DNA of 64,000 nt from Bdellovibrionales bacterium (GCA_016713585.1 JADJOV010000002.1:186001-250000); one strand, 5' to 3'. Counted from the first letter of the stretch, positions 56,436 to 64,000 are shown. The notes: generated by a model not told the origin, from the sequence alone. Translations and numbers: made by a program.

Positions 56436-57079
56436 TTTTTGACCTGATCTCTGTTGTATTCGTACCAGCTTGTCTTCATAAGTGCAGCTACCTTTCGGCC
56501 ACTATCTGTACCTTTGGCTTCGAGCCCTTTTATGACGCCATTTAGATCCGCTTCAGACCGACTTTGGTTCAATTTAAATTTAGCTTTAAGCGATTGTACT
56601 TCGATTTTAAAACCAACAATTGATTTTTCAATTAGGCCAGGCGCGGCTAAGTCTTCAGGAATCCAAAATTCCCAAGGGTCAATCGACTTTCCTTCTGATG
56701 CATTTGAAAGTTTTTTGAGACAATCCAGAATGCCATCTAAACTTTCAATCAGTGAACAGTGTCCTTCAATATGGACCACAGCATAATTCCAGGTTGGAGC
56801 ATCATTCTCAATATACCATTTGGGTGAAATGTATTCATTAGGTCCGTTAAAAATCACATTAATCGGCTTTTCATTCATCAGCCTCCAATGGGGATTACCT
56901 TTAGCAATATGGCCGATCAAGACCAACTGGTCTGAATTACTTTCTACAACCAGAGGTATATGGCTAAAAAACGGCGATGAGTCCTGAATTGAAATCAAGG
57001 TTGCAAGTGGGTATTCCTCAATGAGTTTTAATGAATGCCCAGTGTTTTCATTTTGAAATCGCTTAGGCAGGTAGATCAT
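56432..57079 (-). CDS. paiB: PaiB-family FMN-binding protein
   Basis: A 215-residue split-barrel flavin-binding protein: MIYLPKRFQNENTGHSLKLI, THIPLVV-like FFSHIPLVVES, GHIAKGNPHWRLM, FNGPNEYISPKWY, and NYAVVHIEGH, all typical of PaiB. PaiB proteins are linked to control of sporulation genes in Bacillus and to resistance or redox loci elsewhere. It is the first gene of a unit paiB, FosA-GNAT, GNAT, with the first pair overlapping (GTGA). Confidence 0.88.
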   Translation of the reverse strand: MIYLPKRFQNENTGHSLKLIEEYPLATLISIQDSSPFFSHIPLVVESNSDQLVLIGHIAKGNPHWRLMNEKPINVIFNGPNEYISPKWYIENDAPTWNYAVVHIEGHCSLIESLDGILDCLKKLSNASEGKSIDPWEFWIPEDLAAPGLIEKSIVGFKIEVQSLKAKFKLNQSRSEADLNGVIKGLEAKGTDSGRKVAALMKTSWYEYNRDQVKK

Positions 57080-57244
57080 TGGACCTCTCGCTTTGTAACC
57101 ATCACCTGAGGACAGTTAGTTAAATGTTGGTTCGGTCGAGGCGCTAAAAATCTTGGAACACTATTTATGTTTCTTCCCTTTGCCACAATAAACGATCACT
57201 TTCTTGATGATGTACTAAAGCTTCAGCCTCAAGGTACTGGCTGT

Positions 57245-57372
57245 TCATCGCATCAGTTTAATTATATCTATTCTAATGAAAATCGCATGGATTTTTTTGC
57301 CAATTCTTGCGCCAGAGTTAACTTGCCAGAGCCTGGCAGTCCCGAAAGGATGTTGAGGGTAGGCTCTTTCAC
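57245..57372 (-). pseudogene. AAA-type small-molecule kinase, N-terminal fragment
   Basis: From GTG 57372 the frame reads KEPTLNILSGLPGSGKLTLA with a Walker A loop, then AQELAKK, and after adding one A to a seven-A run, IHAIFIRID. This resembles the start of zeta-toxin/gluconate-kinase-like AAA_33 proteins. It ends within 45 residues without the rest of the domain. It is therefore a remnant. Confidence 0.55.
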
Positions 57373-57476
57373 TTCGGTCTTTCCATTTTCATTAGCAATG
57401 CCTAAAGCGGTTGATGAATAATAAACTGTCTGCAGTATCCTAACAAAAGTTCTTAAATTCCGCACGCTTTTGTCCC

Positions 57477-57813
57477 TCAGTTCTGATCATATTTAAAACC
57501 GGTGTCACACAGCACGGTCACTACAGTTGCATGATCTTTCAGTTTTCCACTTTTCAATAGATTGACCGATGCACATACTTTAGTCGCCGCAGATTGTCAT
57601 TTCTACAACAGGCTGGGCCTTTTTTAGTTCGGCATCATTGTAGGCATCCTGGAGGATTCTCACTGCGATTCTATCTTTCACACTACCACCGGGATTCACG
57701 AACTCCATCTTGGCAAACAGCTTTCCCGGTCCATCATAAATTCGACTGAGCTCGATAAGTGGTGTATTACCAATTGCATCTATCGCACTTCTGAATTTCA
57801 AGAGCTGCCACAA
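57477..57813 (-). pseudogene. Cysteine synthase remnant with large internal deletion
   Basis: The N-terminal part IGNTPLIELSRIYDG, KMEFVNPGGSVKDRIAVRIL includes the PLP lysine of cysteine synthase/cystathionine beta-synthase. It runs to VVEMT and then jumps to ASVNLLKSGKLKDHATVVTV, LCDTGFKYDQN, the C-terminal end of the family. About 200 residues are missing between, and a stop lies at the join. It is not functional. Confidence 0.75.
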
Positions 57814-57875
57814 CAGACCAAACGAAAATGGTCCATTTATTGCGGCGCGGACCCTCAGAATCCTGATTTGCCGAA

Positions 57876-58713
57876 CTAAACCAAAATGTCGTCGGTGTTT
57901 ACGACTTTGGCATGGAAGGCATTAATATTTATCAACGTTAGTTTATGTATTCTTTCTGCTTTCACTAATTTTCCTGAGGAATCTCGCAAATCGAAAGTTG
58001 CAGTAGCATCACCGACTACAAAAGTCTCAAATCCTTTTGCCGCGGAATCACGGGCTGTAGCATCGATACACTCATTGGCGGTGAAGCCTACTAACACAAG
58101 GCCGGTACACGATTTCGCATTCAGAATGGACTCGAGGTTTGTATTAGCAAATGCACTTGATTTCATTTTTTCAATGACAACTTCATCTTCAACTGGCCCG
58201 ACATCTTTCAAAAATTTCGCAACCTATCGAATTCCTGAAGAAAATTGATTCGAAATTGTCGGATACATGCTTGACATGGAAAACCTTCCGTTTCATGGCC
58301 CGCCAGTGTCGTAAAATCCGACCAATGTTCTTTTCTGCTTGCGAGTTGTTTCGGCCTTCTTGAGTTGCGTCAAATAACCCGTTCTGAGCATTGATTATGA
58401 CTAACACAGCATCTTCCGAGCAACCCAATAAAATAGTCTTTTTGTCCTCGGCTACTGTCAAAAATAACTTTTCTTGGTCTTCAAGATAGGTCCGTGTTCT
58501 CAGATTAACTTGGATGCCGAGAGGGGTGAGTTCCCAGCGACCTTTCACCTTTTTCAAGACTGGATAGTTCTCGGCAATTTTCTGTAGATTTCGCGAAACC
58601 ACTGACGGATCTCGTGCCATCATTTCTGATAAATGAGTCAAGCCTTGGGATTTTTCAAATGCAATCAATAGCTCTAACTGGTCCGAAGAGAGGGCAAATT
58701 TCAATCTGTTCAT
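57876..58713 (-). CDS. Winged-HTH fused to isochorismatase-family hydrolase (one frameshift)
   Basis: Residues 1-85 form a LysR-type winged helix (SSDQLELLIAFEKSQGLTHL, SEMMARDPSVVSRNLQKIAE). Residues about 100-275 are an isochorismatase-like hydrolase: AVLVIINAQNGLFD (catalytic Asp), EDEVVIEKMKSSAFANTNLE (Lys), LVLVGFTANECIDATARDSA (Cys). An A run at 58210-58214 lacks one base. The repaired join is GCEIFLKDVGPVEDEV. A transcription factor whose sensor is a hydrolase domain is a reasonable guess. Target unknown. Confidence 0.78.
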
Positions 58714-58859
58714 CGTAGGTGTTTTACGTCAGATGTACTGCAAGTTCAATCAAACGATTAAAAATGACATGCGTTTCTTGCATGTTTCAACATGCGAACA
58801 TTGCTGTGGCGTACCTGAGGTTTAGTCGATACTTTCTGAATCCAGAAAAGGAGCACTAA

Positions 58860-58922
58860 ATGAGAAAATTGGCAGTCATTACAAAAGAAATTTTAAGACA
58901 TCAAGGCGGAGGCTTTCGATGA
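58860..58922 (+). CDS. 20-codon upstream open reading frame
   Basis: AAAAGGAG lies eight bases before ATG 58860, and the frame MRKLAVITKEILRHQGGGFR ends in a TGA that overlaps the start of the next gene (ATGA). Its ribosome site is better than that of the next gene, suggesting a translated leader that couples to it. Confidence 0.5.
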   Translation: MRKLAVITKEILRHQGGGFR

Positions 58923-59503
58923 AAGTTCTAACCGTTTTATTTGGTTTACTTGGAATAGTTTCACAATCCTATGCACAACATTCAGGTCACTCCATGCCTC
59001 ACGAGATGCAGCATGGATTCGTATTATCGGCAGACGATAAGTTCGCGAGCCACCTGGTGGCCACTGGACATCACAGTCGTCAGACTGAAATAACTGGTCA
59101 ACTTTTAATTGATGACCAGCAAGAAGAGGAATTTTACCAAGAACGAAAATTGCAAAGCTCCGGAAGGTCCTACTTTTTGTTTCAAGCCCAGCAGTTGGAT
59201 CTTCCGACTTTATCACATGGACAAAAATTGGTCGGGCACATTGTGGAATCAAAAATAGGCGCCTATGAACCTAAAAACATAATAGTAAGATCAGCCACTT
59301 TTAAAGTGGAAAAAGTCCCTATAAACATTCCCAATCCTTTTTTTATCGAAGAAGCCCAAGGCAGTTCATTTCGTCCACTCCAAGTCTCACCTGAGCAACC
59401 TAGCATTTGTCTAAGTGGTTTGGTTAACTCAATTAAGCCCCCGAGGAGACACTGTTGTGATACAGGCGAAAAGCCGTGCAACTGGAAGTGTCAGAAATTT
59501 TAG
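58919..59503 (+). CDS. Exported protein with histidine-rich N-terminus
   Basis: A signal peptide (KVLTVLFGLLGIVSQSYAQ) is followed by HSGHSMPHEMQHGF, which could bind metal. A predicted beta-rich body follows (EITGQLLIDDQQEEEFYQER, LPTLSHGQKLVGHIVESKIG). The last 30 residues are rich in Cys and basic residues (HCCDTGEKPCNWKCQKF) and may reflect a late frame shift. I recognise no family. Preceded by a coupled 20-codon frame. Confidence 0.6.
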   Translation: MKVLTVLFGLLGIVSQSYAQHSGHSMPHEMQHGFVLSADDKFASHLVATGHHSRQTEITGQLLIDDQQEEEFYQERKLQSSGRSYFLFQAQQLDLPTLSHGQKLVGHIVESKIGAYEPKNIIVRSATFKVEKVPINIPNPFFIEEAQGSSFRPLQVSPEQPSICLSGLVNSIKPPRRHCCDTGEKPCNWKCQKF

Positions 59504-59549
59504 TTTTGACGACATCGGTGGAAACAAGGATTGATCAAATGGCCACTAC

Positions 59550-60326
59550 TTAGACTTTCTCACCAGAAATCTCATTGAATGCGTCAAAACACTCACTCAC
59601 ATATCGAGGATCCATTCCTGTCATCTTATGAATTCTCTGAGACCATTCCGCTTGCGTATTCAGCTGAGGTTCTTCCTGCAGGCCATCCATAGAGCTAAAG
59701 AAACTTCGATTATTTTCAAATTCCCAATGAATAACCTCATTGGACCTATAGACCCTCGTTTCTATCAAGGGCCGACTCAAGGTGTTCTGTGAAATGTGAG
59801 CTGCATCCAGAAATTCGTTTTCAGGTATTGGCGTTAAGCTGTATAGCTGTCGACTCGTTTTACAGTTTGATCTTTCATACAAAACTTGGGCAACCTCACT
59901 TTCAATGTGAACTGAAATTCTTGCCCCAGTGAAATAACCGGGTTCATTGACAATAGCAATGTCGAGGTTTACAGGTTTTATCCAAAGATCACCGAGGTCA
60001 CAAAGATATCTATCACCACTGTCACCCATTGCGACCATTCCGACATGGGCCTTTTGATTTCCGAGATTGTTTCCGACGTAGTACGTATTCAATCCTGCGT
60101 CCTTTAAATGGCCTAACAACCAAATCGCTAAATCAAAGCAATTCCCAGATGCGCCAAAACGCTGGCGATGCAATCGCATTTGTTCTACAGACCGCTGTCT
60201 GGGATTTTTTGAATTCTTCAATAACCAGGCTTTGGTCATGGTCTCCATGGGGAAAGAATCGAACAAATGCCAAATGATAAGAATTTGCTCAAGACTCGTT
60301 GCTTCTGAGGCTTGCTTGGCCTTCAT
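59550..60326 (-). CDS. Arylamine N-acetyltransferase-like (transglutaminase-fold) protein
   Basis: The order of likely catalytic residues resembles arylamine N-acetyltransferase: Cys in FGASGNCFDLAIWLLGHLKD, His in KAHVGMVAMG and Asp in YLCDLGDLWIKP. At 259 residues it is near NAT length. The C-terminal half (ENEFLDAAHISQNTLSRPLI) is not typical. ATG 60326 overlaps the stop of the upstream gene (ATGA). It is the last gene of a four-gene coupled operon. A peptide-bond-forming or hydrolysing transglutaminase-like role is the alternative. Confidence 0.65.
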   Translation of the reverse strand: MKAKQASEATSLEQILIIWHLFDSFPMETMTKAWLLKNSKNPRQRSVEQMRLHRQRFGASGNCFDLAIWLLGHLKDAGLNTYYVGNNLGNQKAHVGMVAMGDSGDRYLCDLGDLWIKPVNLDIAIVNEPGYFTGARISVHIESEVAQVLYERSNCKTSRQLYSLTPIPENEFLDAAHISQNTLSRPLIETRVYRSNEVIHWEFENNRSFFSSMDGLQEEPQLNTQAEWSQRIHKMTGMDPRYVSECFDAFNEISGEKV

Positions 60327-61411
60327 GGTATTACTTTCAATTTCTTTGCCGGTATCCAACCCTTGATACCAGCCGTGTTACGAGACCAGCACCAACCAAA
60401 TTCCTCATTGTAAATCTTCAGTTGTTCTCCCACCGACGCCGTTAACTCTGTTGCCTCAGACGCCTCGACAACGACCGCTATCTTTGGTCGCACTTCGTTC
60501 CATTTTTTCGTAAGCGGCTGACAAATGTTGCCCTCAAAACTGACCGCCTTCATCAAATCAATTTCGGATGAGTCTCCCCAAGTCCATGCTCCATCTGCTG
60601 AAGGATTGTAGCTTCGCTTATCAAATAGGTTGTATCGCTTAAGTCTAATTCCTTGACCTGTCAGTTGTCTCGAGACAAGCTCCTCAACTTCGTCGACAAG
60701 TTCATCGGGAATTGAAAATCCTGATTGCTGTCGCCATTTCTCCAAGAAATAAAATCCACGAAGAAAATCGTATTCGTAAAAACGAGGGAATCTTATCTCA
60801 AGCCAATCTTTATCAATGACCTCACCCGTCGAGGCTTTACGAAAAAGTCTTTGCTTGAGCAGATAGTTTGCCCCGCGATTAAGAAATGTGATCTCTCCTT
60901 CAGTCAGATCACGACTACGGCAAAACAGAACCGCTTCTAAGCATGAAAGAGTCGTGACAATCGAACTTTTTGGAACTGGTTTTGTATAAGCCTTTTCATC
61001 ACAGTTTAGGCCGCCGTCAGGGAGTTGATAGCGCAGAAACCATTCGCGCATCCATGGCACCTCTTGATCAACATCAACCCCAGCATTAAATAAGACTTGA
61101 TACATGTTGCCAACCGCACAGAGGCAAGCAATTTTTCGATAGGGATCGGTACCTGTCGGGACTTCCTCTTCTTTAACTGGAAATACCGGAAGGTAATGAG
61201 TCTTCAAAACCTGAACCATTTTGGAAATGGATGCTTTGGGAATTTCTTTAGCAAGATCCATCTCGTTAAGAAGACTCATGTGCCACCAAGGAGAATCCCA
61301 TTTCGGCCAATATGGGTCTCGCTCGATGCTGTCAAGTGCCCCTGGTGAAGACAGGTACTCTAGTATATTTTTTGTCGCTTCTTTCAGAGGAATTCTCATA
61401 AGTCCTATCAT
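60323..61411 (-). CDS. Alpha/alpha-barrel (terpenoid-cyclase-like) protein with C-terminal SH3 domain
   Basis: About residues 1-310 are helical with prenyltransferase/squalene-cyclase-like parts: YWPKWDSPWWHMSLLNEM, DPYRKIACLCAVGNMYQVL, WFLRYQLPDGGLNCDEKAY, FPRFYEYDFLRGFYFL and DGAWTWGDSS. There is no membrane segment or DxDD motif. The last 50 residues form a bacterial SH3 domain (EATELTASVGEQLKIYNEEF, WCWSRNTAGIKGWIPAKKLK). The start ATG 61411 overlaps the glyoxalase stop. It is coupled to the NAT-like gene as well. Function unknown; lipid, peptide or protein modification are possibilities. Confidence 0.68.
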   Translation of the reverse strand: MIGLMRIPLKEATKNILEYLSSPGALDSIERDPYWPKWDSPWWHMSLLNEMDLAKEIPKASISKMVQVLKTHYLPVFPVKEEEVPTGTDPYRKIACLCAVGNMYQVLFNAGVDVDQEVPWMREWFLRYQLPDGGLNCDEKAYTKPVPKSSIVTTLSCLEAVLFCRSRDLTEGEITFLNRGANYLLKQRLFRKASTGEVIDKDWLEIRFPRFYEYDFLRGFYFLEKWRQQSGFSIPDELVDEVEELVSRQLTGQGIRLKRYNLFDKRSYNPSADGAWTWGDSSEIDLMKAVSFEGNICQPLTKKWNEVRPKIAVVVEASEATELTASVGEQLKIYNEEFGWCWSRNTAGIKGWIPAKKLKVIP

Positions 61412-61782
61412 GTTGCAAATGCGAGCACGTGACCATCGTGATCCATCACATAGCCAGCACAACCACCCCAGTCTCTTGGTTTGATCGGATCTAGCTCCTT
61501 CGCTCCGAACCTTAGCGCGGCATCAAACATTTTCTTTGGATCTTGAATTCGAATGTAGAGTTCTGCTCTTGGAACACCACTGGCTGCAAACGAGTCGGGA
61601 ATTTTACTCCCCAATAGCTTCTTGATTCCCTTTTCAGGCATCAATCCAAGAATGTGATTCTCACTTAACTTGAACTCAGTCATTCCAGGAACATGAAGCT
61701 GTGGCTCCTCTCCCAGAACTTGCTTGTAAAAGTTGGTGCTCCGGTCTTGGTCAGCAACATACAGAATAGTGTGGACGATCAT
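61408..61782 (-). CDS. Glyoxalase/bleomycin-resistance family protein
   Basis: A single vicinal-oxygen-chelate domain of 124 residues: MIVHTILYVADQDRSTNFYK, VPGMTEFKLSENHILGLMPE, ELYIRIQDPKKMFDAALRFG and the end GGCAGYVMDHDGHVLAFAT. It has the repeated beta-alpha-beta-beta-beta layout. ATG 61782 overlaps the methyltransferase stop (TAATG) and its own stop overlaps the next start. A broken paralogue lies at 63278-63461. Small-molecule resistance or isomerisation is typical for the family. Confidence 0.85.
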   Translation of the reverse strand: MIVHTILYVADQDRSTNFYKQVLGEEPQLHVPGMTEFKLSENHILGLMPEKGIKKLLGSKIPDSFAASGVPRAELYIRIQDPKKMFDAALRFGAKELDPIKPRDWGGCAGYVMDHDGHVLAFAT

Positions 61783-62015
61783 TACTTTACCCTCAGCACT
61801 GGAATCATTCGCCAACAGCTTTTGTCATTTGAAAAAGCAATACCAGGCTTCAACGATCCAATGACATCAATCATTTCGAAACACCCAGCTGCTTTGACCA
61901 AAGCATCAAATTCATTGAATGTGAAACATCGTTGTTCAGACCGATCTACAATTTCGCCTTGCTCTTCAGGGGTCTTGAATTTCAAGGTTGCTGAACCATT
62001 GTCGTCTTGTTCCAT
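61782..62015 (-). pseudogene. SAM-dependent methyltransferase, C-terminal fragment
   Basis: The 77-residue frame (MEQDDNGSATLKFKTPEEQG, then FNEFDALVKAAGCFEMIDVI and CWRMIPVLRVK) matches the C-terminal part of a class I methyltransferase. The nucleotide-binding GxGxG region is not present upstream, where sequence runs into the deacetylase end. It is truncated at its 5' side and coupled to the glyoxalase gene. Confidence 0.6.
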
Positions 62016-62075
62016 CTCTCGTATATTGAACCTAAACGGTCACTGACGTCAAGTGCCCAAACAGGATGACCGGAG

Positions 62076-62993
62076 CTAAGGTGCCAAACCTAACAATTTG
62101 TTTAAGTCCTTTTCCAATTCGTCCCACTTGTAGTAACCAATCTTCGGTTTATGACCAGTTTTTTCATAGTCCAACTGAGCAATGATGCCATTGCCCGCAT
62201 AAGTGTTCTTTGGAGTCTTCAAATAGAGCGGGTCTTCGTATGCTTCCTTTGCACTGATGATTTTCCAACCGTTTTTCCGAAGCTCTTTTACCAACGAATC
62301 AACATACAAAACTGTCCCGTCCATTTCATGGAGTAAAAGAACATGTTTGGGTGAATAGCCCAGATTCTTCACTGCCAACTTATCGTAAAATTCGGCGGCA
62401 CTTAGAATATGTTTTAGGAAAAGTTTTTCTACTTTCTTATGGTCAACCTTCTTACCTTGTTCTTTAGCTTTGATAATTTTGTCGGTAACGATTGTGTCAT
62501 CATTGTCTACAGATACTAAGCCATTGCGATAGTTGTTCCGACCTAACCAATCCCGCATTTGATTTCTTGCAGACTCATCGGTTCCTTCGTTCAAAAACGG
62601 ATACCTAAAATATTTTTGACCTGAATAAAGAGGCGTAAGAATTTCATCGGCCTTTAGAGCATCTTCTAAAAAACTGTCAAAACCAACTTTATCAAGGCGA
62701 GGGTGTGAGCAAGTGTGATTCCCGATAATATGCCCAGCAATTGTGTATGCTCTGAGTTGCACAATTATTGAATTGGAATCATCTCGTTTGCATGGATTTG
62801 CAAAAATAATAACCGGAGGCACGCTGAGTGCTTTTAATTTTCTAATGAGTTTACTGGTTCTCTTGTGAGTCTCAAAATACACGGTGGAACTGACGGGAGC
62901 ATCATCAAAAGTAAGAGCAATTTCCTTTGCATAGGCTGAACATAGAAAAGCGGCCATTACGCTTATAAATACTAATTTTTTAAGTTCGTTCAT
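62076..62993 (-). CDS. Polysaccharide deacetylase (NodB domain), exported
   Basis: A signal peptide (KLVFISVMAAFLCSAYA) is followed by a NodB deacetylase: motif 1 IALTFDDAP (catalytic Asp and metal Asp), motif 2 GNHTCSHPRL (metal His pair), motif 3 KYFRYPFLNEG and, near the end, LLLHEMDGT. At 305 residues it resembles peptidoglycan or chitin deacetylases. GGAG precedes ATG 62993, preferred over a longer frame. In predatory Bdellovibrio related enzymes mark prey wall peptidoglycan; whether this one does is unknown. Confidence 0.86.
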   Translation of the reverse strand: MNELKKLVFISVMAAFLCSAYAKEIALTFDDAPVSSTVYFETHKRTSKLIRKLKALSVPPVIIFANPCKRDDSNSIIVQLRAYTIAGHIIGNHTCSHPRLDKVGFDSFLEDALKADEILTPLYSGQKYFRYPFLNEGTDESARNQMRDWLGRNNYRNGLVSVDNDDTIVTDKIIKAKEQGKKVDHKKVEKLFLKHILSAAEFYDKLAVKNLGYSPKHVLLLHEMDGTVLYVDSLVKELRKNGWKIISAKEAYEDPLYLKTPKNTYAGNGIIAQLDYEKTGHKPKIGYYKWDELEKDLNKLLGLAP

Positions 62994-63063
62994 AGCTACT
63001 CCATAAATCAGAAACTTAGGACGAAACAATTCATTGACCTCTATCTTTTTTAAAGCAAATTTT

Positions 63064-63288
63064 CTATGGTATCCGCTGATCACCCATTGAAAACCAGGTT
63101 CCATTGTTAGACTGATTAGCAATCTTATCAAGCCCAACATGTGAAACATGGCCCATTGATGCTTGAAATGGTAAAGCGATAGGCGGATTCTGACTTGAAT
63201 GATGGCGCATGGTTCCGTTTTGAAAATCAGGTGGATCCTGCCACCCAGGTCCCGAGGCATAAGGTTTAGATTGAACCCTAGTTTTCAC
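63064..63288 (-). other. Short unassigned frame between the deacetylase and the broken glyoxalase
   Basis: A 74-codon frame (SGPGWQDPPDFQNGTMRHHS, later GHVSHVGLDKIANQSNNGTW) with no recognised family. It starts near the point where the glyoxalase reading frame is lost. It may be the 3' remnant of a gene joined there, or chance. Confidence 0.25.
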
Positions 63289-63461
63289 CCAACAGCTTTT
63301 TGATTCCCTTTTCAGGCATGAGACCGAGAATGTGCTTATCGTAGAGTTTGAATTCCATCATGCCGGGCACATCAAGCGTTGGGATCATCCCGAGAACAAA
63401 CGAATAAAAGTCAGTACTCTTTTTTTTGGTCAACGACATAAAGAATGGTGTGAACGATCAT
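63278..63461 (-). pseudogene. Truncated second glyoxalase paralogue
   Basis: ATG 63461 overlaps the GNAT stop (ATGA). The frame reads MIVHTILYVVDQKK, and after removing one T from the run at 63420-63427 it continues TDFYSFVLGMIPTLDVPGM and HILGLMPEKGIKKLLGEN to a stop. This closely matches the first half of the intact glyoxalase at 61408-61782. The second half is missing. Confidence 0.7.
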
Positions 63462-63967
63462 ACAAACCGACCCATGACCACAGTATCAACATACTGACCG
63501 TCACCGTATTTAAGATCACGTTTTCTTACGCCTTCGACTTCAAAGCCCATCTTTTTGTACAAACCAATAGCTCGTTCATTATTGTTGTGCACACTAAGGC
63601 CAATTTTTTCGATTTTTTCATTCTTGGCAGCCCAGTCGATAAGAGCTTGCAGCAGCAACGAACCAAAACCTTTTTCTCTAACAGACTTTTCAACAGACAT
63701 TCCAAACTCACCGGTATGACTAACTCGCTGACGATGTCCATTTGCAAAGTCCAACAGACCAACAATCTTTGAGTTCAGCTCGGCGACAAGAATGATGTGG
63801 TTCGGGTTCGTAAGATGAGATTCAATCCATTTCTCTTCAGCTTCGATTGTCATCCTAAATTCTGACCCTGAAGTGAGCTGGTAAATTTCTTCACCAATAA
63901 CGCCCCTTGAAAGTTCAAGAATTGCATCAGCGTCTTGTTTCGTTGCCGAACGAATTACGACTTCCAC
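63458..63967 (-). CDS. GNAT-family N-acetyltransferase
   Basis: A complete single-domain acetyltransferase: VVIRSATKQDADAILELSRG, HIILVAELNSKIVGLLDFAN, then the acetyl-CoA loop MSVEKSVREKGFGSLLLQAL (RxxGxG) and LSVHNNNERAIGLYKKMGFE. The start is GTG near the window edge, and an upstream start beyond the edge is possible. The stop overlaps the start of the broken glyoxalase. Substrate unknown. Confidence 0.85.
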   Translation of the reverse strand: MEVVIRSATKQDADAILELSRGVIGEEIYQLTSGSEFRMTIEAEEKWIESHLTNPNHIILVAELNSKIVGLLDFANGHRQRVSHTGEFGMSVEKSVREKGFGSLLLQALIDWAAKNEKIEKIGLSVHNNNERAIGLYKKMGFEVEGVRKRDLKYGDGQYVDTVVMGRFV

Positions 63968-64000
63968 ACCAGATTTTGATTTTAACTTTGTAGGAACGTA

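Noticed and set aside
62994..63260. An N-terminal extension of the deacetylase
   Set aside because: It hides a clear signal peptide and a GGAG site before ATG 62993, and its composition is not protein-like.
52000..64000. Integron cassette array, suggested by many small GNAT, glyoxalase, NUDIX and resistance-like genes
   Set aside because: No attC-like GTTRRRY/RYYYAAC pairs between genes and no integrase. Many neighbours overlap as operons (ATGA), which cassettes do not. A single GTTAGGT-like match lies inside a coding region.

Overview
The window looks like a chromosomal segment from a Bdellovibrio-like bacterium (phylum Bdellovibrionota). The evidence is the Bdellovibrio-type flagellin (42511-43344), the many lipoproteins and signal-peptide proteins, and a glmS-glmU, heptose kinase and LolE/MacB-type transporter background that implies a Gram-negative envelope. 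The assignment is an inference from gene content, because no rRNA or tRNA was recognised. The most pervasive feature is technical. More than 25 reading-frame breaks fall at short homopolymer runs, inside housekeeping genes such as glmS, transketolase, mutY, hpf and hppD. Adding or removing one base restores family-typical protein each time, so these genes are annotated as single loci that span the breaks.

Layout. 1-2918: phosphonate-type ABC importer phnDCE. 3022-4591: HAD protein and an RsmI-like methyltransferase. 4659-8718: DegT aminotransferase and a MacAB/Lol-like export operon. 8818-9873: heptose-7-phosphate kinase. 9966-13337: an accessory stretch downstream of glmS, with an Aer-type PAS protein, a CRP/FNR regulator between two inverted IS6-family remnants, a homopolymer-rich block that may be an assembly junction, and a truncated Fic gene. 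13199-16744: glmS and glmU. 16759-22379: murein-amidase-like carboxypeptidase, HAD phosphatase, a histidine kinase with an eroded ATPase domain, an NtrC-type regulator and agmatinase. 22442-26436: mutY and a row of small envelope or secreted proteins.

26433-32689 holds nucleoside and methylthioadenosine salvage: a class II aldolase with an in-frame amber codon, mtnA and mtnP (the DHAP-shunt arrangement), a HEPN-type protein, transketolase and adenosine deaminase. 32795-41091: a trypsin-like lipoprotein protease, ribD, tyrosine catabolism (hmgA, hppD), a Pif1-type helicase and a HAD 5'-nucleotidase. 41340-44707: metallo-beta-lactamase protein, flagellin and trigger factor. 44855-49237: an overlapping run of two ArsA-like ATPases, a lipoprotein and a gshA-type ligase. 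49930-51924: a three-gene overlapping operon of a bacterial eRF1-like protein, a membrane protein and the ribosome hibernation factor.

From about 52000 to the end the window is an accessory neighbourhood of small enzymes and remnants: NUDIX, EamA transporter with a histidine-rich tail, nucleotidyltransferase, GNATs, a FosA-GNAT fusion, PaiB, broken ATPase and cysteine synthase genes, an HTH-isochorismatase fusion, a four-gene coupled operon (methyltransferase remnant, glyoxalase, barrel-SH3 protein, NAT-like enzyme), a polysaccharide deacetylase and a second, broken glyoxalase. The most original candidates are the barrel-SH3/NAT-like operon, the eRF1-like/HPF operon, the asymmetric ArsA pair and the two domain fusions.
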